64,000 nt of DNA. Origin: Anagrus nilaparvatae. Lineage: Eukaryota > Arthropoda > Insecta > Hymenoptera > Mymaridae. The stretch lies in NCBI GenBank assembly GCA_022575985.1, contig JAKSXM010000007.1, positions 36,706,501-36,770,500 on the forward strand, written 5' to 3'. Below, one piece after another: positions 56,134 to 64,000 of the stretch; positions within the stretch are counted from its first letter, which is position 1; each line of letters opens with the position of its first letter. The notes below the pieces were generated by a model, which was not told the origin of the DNA, made no database searches, and saw nothing but the letters and a program-made list of their open reading frames with translations. The translations under genes were made by a program, and so were the position numbers.

Positions 56134-57306
56134 CCATAACAGCTCCAGAGACAGAGGACCAGCAGAATACCTTGGATGAGGCCATGCGCCTTATCAATAG
56201 CTGGATGTCGGATCATGGACTCACACTGGCAGTTCCAAAAACGCAGATTGTCCTTCTGACCCGGAGAAGGGTTGATACCATATTCGGTGTCGGCTTTGAT
56301 GACGGAGGTAATCCCCTTATGATCCAGACCAAACCATCGGTCAAATATTTGGGGGTCTTCTTGGATAAAAAGTTGATCTACAATAGACAATTCCAGCAGG
56401 CCTGTGAAAAGGCTGGCCGGGTAACAAAGTCCCTCTCGTGGCTGATGACGAACATCGGCGATCCCAGATCAGAGAAGAGGAGGCTGTTGATGACGACAGT
56501 CAACTCCATCTTGCTCTACAGTGCAGAGGTGTGGGCAGACAATGTCCGCATAAAAAAGTACTGCAAGAAACTAAAGGCAGTACAGAGGCAGGGGGCACTT
56601 CGAATCACTTGCTCGTACAAGACTGTATCAGAGCCAGCGATCCAGGTAGTGGCTCGGGTGATTCCTATCGATCTGCTTGCCTTGGAAAGGCAGGCGATCT
56701 ATATCCATGAGGAAGAAGAGCGCTACGTAGCTTTTATTCGCGCTCGCTCCCGCACAATGTTGGCAGTATAGGTTGAATGGTGACCCGAGGGGACGTTGGA
56801 CGGACCGCCTTATCATCGATTTGGAAAGCTGGATGAACCGTGATCATGGGGAGGTAGACTTCTACCTCCTACAGTTCCTAACTGGTCACGATTATTTCCG
56901 CGATATGCTTTTCAAGTGTGGCTACAGGAGGTACAGTGTGGTAAAGTACGTACGGGCGACACTGATTAGAATAAAGGAGGAAGGTTTCCTCTCGTAGGAA
57001 ACTCTCCTCCTTTATTGACAGGGTATGGCAAAGAAATGCCTTGGCTGCATTTATTCCGGACCGAAGTAATACCTAAACAGGGAGTCCCGGTCCGGATTCT
57101 ATGATATTGTCATAAATGCAGGATGGTTCGGAGTTTAGTAGGTATTGTAATTTCTCGTCAGTTATACTGAGTATCTGGGCAACCATAAATTTGAGGTTGA
57201 GTCGCACATAGCTATACAGTACGCGGTGTATGGCATGCGTAAAAGCATTCTCCTCGTCCTACGAAAAAGGCCCCTTCTCTGAAGGGGCCCAAAAAAAAAA
57301 TAAAAA
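56111..57306 (+). pseudogene. R1-clade retrotransposon, right half with 3' UTR and poly(A)
   Basis: Opens exactly at the RT catalytic box YADDVALTI (56113). Then come NSWMSDHGLTLAVPKTQIV, KYLGVFLDKKLIYNRQF and the thumb region. After a frameshift near 56765 the C-terminal GRWTDRLIIDLESWMNRDHGEVDFYL and AGKC-type endings appear, finishing IRIKEEGFLS at 56997. The 3' UTR has a GGCCCCTTC/GAAGGGGCC hairpin (57268-57288) and an A-rich tail to 57306, followed by the 13-bp target duplication. Motif style (QGSILGP.LWN, HGEVDF, KEEGFLS) is R1 clade. Its left half is at 36792-37045. Dead copy. Confidence 0.88.
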
Positions 57307-57319
57307 AGCATTTCTACGT
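57307..57319 (+). repeat. Right 13-bp target duplication of the R1-like element
   Basis: AGCATTTCTACGT, identical to 36779-36791, directly after the R1 A-rich tail. Confidence 0.9.
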
Positions 57320-58698
57320 ATTGTAGGAGTGGTATCTCTGTCTATTGCATGCTTCGAATTCTGCAGCATAAACTTATTTCGAATTTTATTACCAACTTTA
57401 CTTGGAAACTGAAACTAAAATCTCATTGCTCTACCAGTAGCATCAATTTCAATATAACGTAAAATGCCAAAAGTCCAATTAGCTAATCCATCGGACACAA
57501 CCATGTTGGTTGAAATGATAAATGGGTGACCGAGAACTACTGGGAGATGAACCACTGGTCTCGGCAACAATAATCGTATCTTTAGCAAACGAATTTGTGC
57601 AATCTTATGCTCGATTAGCGTGTTTGTTATTGTGTGCAGTAACTTTATTACTTTCTCTGAATAATCTAAGTGCATTAGGAAAAAGTGCATCTGTTTGATC
57701 TGCAGTAACAAATCGTGATTCTACTTCTAGTTAGATCTTTATCTAACTCTCGCATTAATAATAGTCTTCCATCACCTAGCTTTGTAAGCAACGTTGAAAA
57801 TTCAAGATTTTCTTGTCTCATAACTTCTGTGAGTTCGTAATATTTGACCTCTCTCCACAACTGTCGTCCTGCCATTGTATCCTTTTAATGTTAATAAATT
57901 GGAGTTTGCTTTACTGCTGGTAATTATCTTAAGTCAACACAGAATATAATATCAATACCACCAAAAGGTAAGCTTTTCCTATTATTTATCTTTATTAGTT
58001 ATACTTTAATGTTCTGGAAAAGAGTTCTATAAGCATAAAGTTTTTCCCCCTCAAGAAGATTCCTTAATGAAATGTGTATAGCTAATGCGTTATATATAGT
58101 AGTACCACCTAAGGATGCAGCTGCTTTGCCAGTAGATGTAGTGGAAAGAAAAGAAAATTGGTTGTAGATTTCCATTATAAATCCCAGAACAAATGTTTTA
58201 CCACAGCCAGCTAGAATTTGCTTTTCTCATTAAATCATAGTATTCTTTATTTCGAAAATGATTTTCTCGGCGCTTGACAATGGCTCCAAGACTACGCAAA
58301 TTTTTTACATAGAAATTAATGTGTGAATTAGATCCTAATGAATGATCCCTCCTCCATGAATGATCTATTTATTATCACAGCGTAAGGGTCTGGCTCGTCA
58401 TGAGAATGATCAACTTGTAATTCATTAGCAATTAAAAGTTCATCTTCTCCACACAAGTTAACACAAATTTAAAGAGTCTTTTGAATATCTAAATCTAATT
58501 CGAATTCTTTCCTTCTATCCATAATTATATTTTCATTCTGAGTGTAAATTTGAAGAAACTTCATATCAGTTAAAATACCATTTTGTTCCTTTTTAAATGG
58601 AATGTGAAGAGTAACCGCTTCACGTGTATATTCACTTAACTCTTAACTGGCTTTATAATATGTGTAACGTATAACTCGAGGAACTTTTCGCACGTAGT
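57320..58698 (-). pseudogene. Helentron-like helicase, middle part, left inverted arm
   Basis: Minus strand of the left arm of the inverted repeat. It encodes helicase pieces: PAGCGKT Walker A (near 58195-58215), TSTGKAAASLGGTTIYNALAI, WREVKYYELTEVMRQENLEFSTLL..LGDGRLL and VTAHNNKLA-like segments, and upstream EYTREAVTLHIPFKKEQNG. These are PIF1-type helicase and Rep-linker parts of Helitron/Helentron transposases. It adjoins the R1 target duplication at 57320 and continues as the helicase C-terminus at 36778, so these were one gene before insertion. Several stops and frameshifts. Confidence 0.75.
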
Positions 58699-59033
58699 GT
58701 ATATCCGAAATGTATATCATTTCATTCTTTTGATAGTGCATCCTCTGCTTATAAGGGGAGGAGGATCAGTTTTCCGAGTTATCAAGGTTGTTGTTATACA
58801 TTTTGGCTTAGGTAGGTTCGTTTTTTTATGATGGGTGGTTATCTGGTCGGCAGTATTTTTGATGTCGATAATTTTATTGATCTTTGTAGTGTTTTTTTCT
58901 TCTATACCTTATATCAGGTAAATCAACTTGACCACCGCACAATTTTTCGATCTTACTGTCTATCGTCATAACTTCCGTCCAATTAGTGGGAGTTGGAAAG
59001 GTGAAGTTGGAAGATACGTGCTTTTCTGGCCTG

Positions 59034-59192
59034 TCAAGGCCTTCCATGAACCATCTTTGGCTCTGATAATTGTTTCCAATAACTAAGACTCCAAGGGGAG
59101 TCCGGTTGTTTTAATAAATTATCTCCAAAAAAACGAACGTGCGATGCAAACCCGGAAATTGTCTCGACGGGCAACTGTGTTAAAGGAGTCAT
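59034..59192 (-). CDS. Short unexplained ORF in the inverted-repeat spacer
   Basis: 52 aa from ATG 59192 (MTPLTQLPVETISGFASHVR, FFGDNLLKQPDSPWSLSYW). Codon use and composition look protein-like and less AT-biased than the surroundings. Further minus-strand frames downstream (KIEKLCGGQVDLPDIR near 58910-58950) also look coding, so this may be the remnant of an unknown gene or transposon protein. A donor-like GTAAGT at about 59280 on the minus strand could mark an upstream exon. Not recognised. Confidence 0.3.
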   Translation of the reverse strand: MTPLTQLPVETISGFASHVRFFGDNLLKQPDSPWSLSYWKQLSEPKMVHGRP

Positions 59193-59379
59193 TATAAAAT
59201 TAGTTTAAATATTAATCAACAAGGATAAAATATATATATGTCTCGGAAGTTTGTTAAAGAAAAATTTTTAATAAAAAGAGTACTTACAATATCGGAGACA
59301 CAATGAGAAAAAATCCATCCATCCATCGGTGTTCAAATTAGTTGGTGAACTGCTTAAAACAGCTTGACTGTCAAGAAAT

Positions 59380-59825
59380 ATGGTCACATCGCAAACTGGA
59401 TCCTAATATCCATTGTGAAAGCTTTGCTTTACAGCTTGGCTTACGGTTTCGCTTTACAGCTTCAATAAATGGCTTGGCTTACGGCTTCAATATACAGCTT
59501 GGCTTACGGCTTCAATACACGGCTTGGTTGGATAGTTTTTCCATTGATGGTAATATTGTGGTATAACGGCTTAAATTGTCTTGGTGGTCATCGATAATTG
59601 ATTTATTCGAACTGGAAGGCTTCTTCATTGAGCTCAATGTTGTATTTTACTGCTAAAGTTACTTTGTTTCTAACTTTATTTATTGATAATAAAGTAGAAA
59701 TCTTCAAAATTTCTAACCACAAAATATTTTCGTTGAAGATTTCTACTTTTATGTCGTTTTGACAATTTGGATATATGCAAGTGTAGTAACGATGTCCTTT
59801 ATTTGTCTTCTTAAATTAATCTTCA
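59380..59825 (+). repeat. Copy of the LTR-element 5' interior (matches 28955-29485)
   Basis: GCTTGGCTTACGGCTTCAAT minisatellite followed by GGCTTAAATTGTCTTGGTGG and TATGCAAGTGTAGTAACGAT-type sequence matches 28955-29485 in order and orientation. It is a fragment of the same LTR retrotransposon family, including its short CIYPNC ORF, here frame-disturbed. Confidence 0.75.
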
Positions 59826-59930
59826 TACACATAAGCACACTTTCACTTGTTATAAAAATAAACAAATACAAAAATGCTGGTTCGAAGCTACATTTATACA
59901 TAGCCGAAAAACACTCATTTTAACACCGAT

Positions 59931-61990
59931 GCAGAAAGAATATCCTCTTTTGAAAGAATTTTTTCAGTGGTACAAAAACCTCAGAGATAATTTAGAAGCT
60001 GAAGACTATTTTAATTTTGCTTATTTCTATTAAAAAAAACGGTATTACTTCAGACGTTGATTACGAAAATATATTAAAAACTGGAAACACTAGGCCTTGA
60101 ATTTTTGTTCACAGATTACCGTCTGAGAAATGGCATAATCCATTTAATCCGTTTACTTTTAATGTATTGCTGTCCAGCATGAAATTACAATTCATTACGG
60201 ATCCTTACTCGTGTACTCAATATGTTGTTGAATATGTCAACAAGGCCAACAGAGGTATCATTAACTTACAAAGGAAAATCATTGGAATAATGGACGAAAA
60301 CCCGCGATTTGACGTTAAAATTACTAGAAATATGAGTATATATCTTTTTAATACTATCGAAATGACAAGTCAAGAAGCCGCTTGGTCTGTTTTAAGAGAG
60401 CCCATGTCCAAAGGTCTCAAGAGAGCGAACGAATTAAAAAATCAGACAAAGAACTTGAAGCTCTTGACGATGATTCATTAGAAATATGGAAAGAGAACTG
60501 ATTTGACAAATATGAAGAAAGGCCCGAGAAAACAATGTTACTTTAGCACCATTTGTCTCTAAATATGAAGACTTGGTATGAAAAAAAACCAGGTTACTAC
60601 ATGCGAAAAGTTCCTCGAGTTATACGTTACAGATATTATAAAGCCAGTTAAGAGTTAAGTGAATATACACGTGAAGCGGTTACTCTTCACATTCCATTTA
60701 AAAAGGAACAAAATGGTATTTTAGCTGATATGAAGTTTCTTCAAATTTACACTCAGAATGAAAATATAATTATGGATAGAAGGAAAGAATTCGAATCAGA
60801 CTTAGATATTCAAAAGACTCTTTAAATTTGTGTTAACTTGTGTGGAGAAGATGAACTTTTAATTGCTAATGAATTACAAGTTGAACATTCTCATGACGAG
60901 CCAGACCCTTACGCTGTGATAATGAATAGATCATTCATGGAGGAGGGATCATTCATTAGGATCTAATTCACACATTAATTTCTATGTACAAAATTTGCGT
61001 AGTCTTGGAGCCATTGTCAAGCGCCGAGAAAATCTTTTTCGAAATGAAGAATACTATGATTTAATGAGAAAAGTAAATTCCAGCTGGCTGTGGTAAAACA
61101 TTTGTTCTGGGATTTATAATGGAAATCTACAACCAATTTTCTTTTCTTTCCACTACATCTACTGGCAAAGCAGCTGCATCCTTAGGTGGTACTACTATAT
61201 ATAACGCATTAGCTATACACATTTCATTAAGGAATCTTCTTGAGGGGGAAAAAATTATGCTTATAGAACTCTTTTCCAGAACATTAAAGTATAACTAATA
61301 AATATAAATAATAGGAAAAGCTTACCTTTTGGTGGTATTGATATTATATTCTGTGTTGCCTTAAGATAATTACCAGCAGTAAAGCAAACTCCAATTTATT
61401 AACATTAAAAGGATACAATGGCAGGAGGACAGTTGTGGAGAGAGGTCAAATATTACGAACTTACAGAAGTTATGAGACAAGAAAATCTTGAATTTTCAAC
61501 GTTGCTTACCAAGCTAGGTGATGGGAGACTATTATTACCGCGAGAGTTAGATAAAGATCTAACTAGAAGTAGAATCACGATTTGTTACTGCAGATCAAAC
61601 AGATGCACTTTTTCCTAATGCACTTAGATTATTCACAGAAAGTAATAAAGTTACTGCACACAATAACAAACTCGCTAATCGAGCATAAGATTGCACAAAT
61701 TCGATTGCTAAAGATACGATTATTGTTGCCGAGACCAGTGGTTCATCTTCCAGTAGTTCTCGGTCACCCATTTATCATTTCAACCAACATGGTTGTGTCC
61801 GATGGATTAGCTAATTGGACTTTTGGCATTTTACGTTATATTGAAATTGATGCTTCTGGTAGAGCAATCAGATTTTAGTTTTAGTTTCCAAGTAAAGTTG
61901 GTAATAAAATTCGAAATAAGTTTATGCTGCAGAATTTGAAGCATGCAATAGACAGAGATACCACTCCTACCATACGTAGAAATGCTTTTT
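59931..61990 (+). pseudogene. Helentron-like Rep/helicase, plus-strand copy
   Basis: From about 59931 the plus strand gives KWHNPFNPFTFN, LQFITDPYSCTQYVVEYVNKANRGI and TSQEAAWSVLREPMSK (intact frame 60167-60481), typical of the region between Rep and helicase in Helitron transposases. Beyond 60596 it enters the right arm of the inverted repeat: VPRVIRYRYYKAS, EYTREAVTLHIPFKKEQ, PAGCGKTF (Walker A, from 61080), STTSTGKAAASLGGTT and YYELTEVMRQENLEF. It ends where R1 sequence starts at about 61991. At least five frame breaks. The part before 60596 is unique to this side, so this copy keeps more of the N-terminal half than the left arm does. Confidence 0.78.
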
Positions 61991-62602
61991 TATTTTTTTT
62001 TTGGGCCCCTTCAGAGAAGGGGCCTTTTTCGTAGGACGAGGAGAATGCTTTTACGCATGCAATACACCGCGTACTGTACAGTTATGTGCGACTCAACCAC
62101 AAATTTATGGTTGCCCAGATACTCAGTATAACTGAGGAGAAATTACAATACCTACTAAACTCCGAACCATCCTGCATTTATGACAATATCATAGAATCCG
62201 GACCGAGACTCCCTGTTTAGGTATTTCTTCGGTCCGGAATAAATGCAGCTAAGGCATTTCTTTGCCATACCCTGTCAATAAAGGAGGAGAGTTTCCTACG
62301 AGAGGAAACCTTCCTCCTTTATTCTAATCAGTGTCGCCCGTACGTACTCTGCCACACTGTACCTCCTGTAGCCACACTTGAAAAGCATATCGCGGAAATA
62401 ACCGTGACCAATTAGGAACTGTAGGAGGTGGAAGTCTACCTCCCCATGATCACGGTTCATCCAGCTTTCCAAATTGATGATAAGGCGGTCCGTCCAACTT
62501 CCCCTCGGGTCACCATTCAACCAATACTGCCAACATTGTGCGGGAGCGAGCGCGAATAAAAGCTACGTAGCGCTCTTCTTCCTCACGGATATAGATCGCC
62601 TG
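60596..62602 (-). repeat. 2.0-kb inverted repeat, right arm
   Basis: Mirror of 56691-58698, separated from it by an 1897-bp spacer. Contains Helentron helicase sequence (60596-61990) and an R1 3' end (61991-62602). Confidence 0.92.
61991..62602 (-). pseudogene. R1-clade 3' end, duplicated by the inverted repeat
   Basis: The minus frame 62296-62520 reads GDPRGSWTDRLIINLESWMN, RDHGEVDFHLLQFLIGHGYF and ends KEEGFLS, nearly identical to 56773-56997. The 3' UTR hairpin and A-rich tail (poly-T at about 61988-62000 on the plus strand) follow. It stops abruptly at 62602 in the middle of the coding region, the outer breakpoint of the inverted duplication. Confidence 0.85.
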
Positions 62603-64000
62603 TGTAACAATCAGGTTTTAAGCTGATTAGTACTATTTAAATTGATTTTAGGAAGGTTGTCCAGGCCTTCCAGGGATTGTTAATTAGCTTGGTGTTCAGA
62701 AAAAGTTACTCAAAATGGTGAATTGAATTAACTTTTTTTTTGTAAAAATAAAATATGTTACTTACTTTTTTTTTGAAATTGGATGTCCAAAAAAATTTAT
62801 TAACTGAATTTGTACTAAATATTTTTTTTAAAGTTTAATTTATTGAAACTTAAATAATTTATAAAATTGAAGTTAAGTTGAGGAAAGAAAAATATAATTT
62901 AAAATTAAATGAACACCTTTAAATGATAATATTAATTTAAAATGAAATTAAGTCCAAGTTATTCCTTTCTTTTTCTTTTTCTTCATTTTTAACGCGAGCC
63001 CAGTTCAGAACCGGTTAAGAAGAACTTCGAGAAGGCCTTTTTCAGGCAAAAACTCCAGTATTTAAGCACCGAAATCTTTGATAAGACCGACTTCCCCTCT
63101 TGATAAAAAATCAAGAGTGGGTTGAGGGTCTTATCTAAGATACTACTCCTAGAGTTTGTCTAAGAGGGGAATTCCTTTGTCGACTCATTATCACGCATAG
63201 ATCGGATGTTATTTTTCTTATCTAAATTTTTAATGAGTCGACAAAACGTGTGATATTTCAAAACAATGGGTTTGTTAACAAATATTTCTAATTTTCGTTC
63301 AAAATATACCCCGATTTTCGAGAGCACGTATTTTCCTATTGCAAAGAGCAGTAGGGGAAGACGAGTTCTCGTTGAATCGGGAAGATGGCGTCACCGACCG
63401 GTAATGTCATAAGAATTATACCAAATTATAACAATAAAAATAACATGAATTGTTTAATTACGATTAATCATAGTATAATTTCTTTATTTCGCGATTCAGG
63501 TTAAAAAATATTTAATATTCGCGTCTATTTATTTTATTAAATTTTTAAAAAATAATAAATTCGTGTTTTACAAGAATAAGTCCCTAGTATAGTAACTTAT
63601 TTCGGCCAATCAAGGCGCGCGTGGAAAGAGACAGAGAGGTATGACTCTCATACGCGATTTTCGTCGCCGCGGAGCTTCTCATTCTCTTTTTAGAGGTTGT
63701 GCTGTGCGCATATAGTTTTTTGCTGGTTCACCTAGAGAATTTTTCCTGAGGAAGCTGCTAGAGCTGTTCATTTTTTATCGTCAATTTCAACGTCGTTTAA
63801 GTGTGCCTGTAATTTGGGAGTAGGATTTGTTGGTGGAAATAATATTGGAAATAGGAAATACCTGGTGAGAAATTTTGTACTTGGCCAAGCGACAACGCAC
63901 CTGTGGAGTGCAAAAGTGGGCTGAAAGCCGTGACTGGACGTGGTCCAGTTAAAGTTTGTAAAATCCAGGTATTTTTTTTGATTTAATTTGTGTGATTGTG
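62603..64000. other. Intergenic DNA with hairpins, no gene seen
   Basis: AT-rich to about 63000. A perfect 15-bp stem (TTTGTCGACTCATTA at 63176-63190, mirror at 63231-63245) and a shorter stem CTCTTGAT/ATCAAGAG near 63100 follow. The last 400 bp are less AT-rich and could be an LTR or a host 5' region running off the window, but no coding frame supports either. Confidence 0.45.

Larger units (their letters stand above)
56691..58698 (+). repeat. 2.0-kb inverted repeat, left arm
   Basis: Reverse complement of 60596-62602. Outer ends CAGGCGATCTATAT (56691) and ATATAGATCGCCTG (62602) and inner ends CTTTTCGCACGTAGT (58698) and ACTAC.TGCGAAAAG (60596) give coordinate sums of 119293 and 119294, so there is only about 1 bp of net length change. 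It contains the 3' end of R1 and a Helentron helicase segment. Confidence 0.92.

Overview
This window is very AT-rich eukaryotic repeat DNA, almost certainly from an insect. The mixture of BEL/Pao, R1-clade, jockey/CR1-like, Gypsy-like, Helentron and Maverick/Polinton elements fits that. My best guess is a parasitoid hymenopteran (Braconidae-like), but this is inferred from base composition and element types, not proven. I see no confident single-copy host gene, no rRNA, tRNA or CRISPR. Nearly everything is a transposable element, a tandem repeat, or an old virus-like element.

Layout. 1-2.4 kb: AT-rich DNA with the 3' end of an R1-like retrotransposon on the minus strand. 2.4-6 kb: a BEL/Pao element (end of reverse transcriptase, RNase H, integrase, 3' LTR) whose upstream part has become a 177-bp tandem repeat. 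6-9.5 kb: a long foldback element split by a 1.4-kb insertion. 10.85-30.48 kb: one LTR-to-LTR insertion (19.6 kb, 4-bp target duplication ACAG) that landed in a satellite array. Its interior has no gag-pol but carries a foldback MITE, a TIR element, a duplicated 0.9-kb block with zinc-finger remnants and many tandem repeats. 31.4-35 kb: a BEL gag cut short by a 5'-truncated LINE.

35.9-62.6 kb is a nest of elements. A minus-strand Helentron-like gene (PIF1-type helicase plus endonuclease) is split by an R1-clade retrotransposon flanked by a perfect 13-bp target duplication. The R1 reverse transcriptase is itself split just before its YADD box by a 19-kb Maverick/adintovirus-like element (37.05-56.11 kb). 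Part of the Helentron plus the R1 3' end was later copied as a 2.0-kb inverted repeat around a 1.9-kb spacer.

The Maverick-like element has a virus-like gene set: RING finger protein, protein-primed type DNA polymerase B, retroviral-type integrase, double-jelly-roll major capsid, penton-like minor capsid, phospholipase A2 domain, adenain-like protease, FtsK/HerA-type packaging ATPase, and several conserved unknowns. The polymerase is dead (motif A Asp to Asn, motif C region deleted, stops and frameshifts). Capsid, penton, ATPase and protease genes are also broken. The RING gene and the integrase catalytic triad look intact. Several genes carry short spliceosomal introns, including one that hides the true first exon of the phospholipase gene. 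Toward the right end are genes not in the usual Maverick set: a coiled-coil repeat protein, two related two-exon cysteine-rich peptide genes, and a short membrane ORF that reads across the element boundary into R1.
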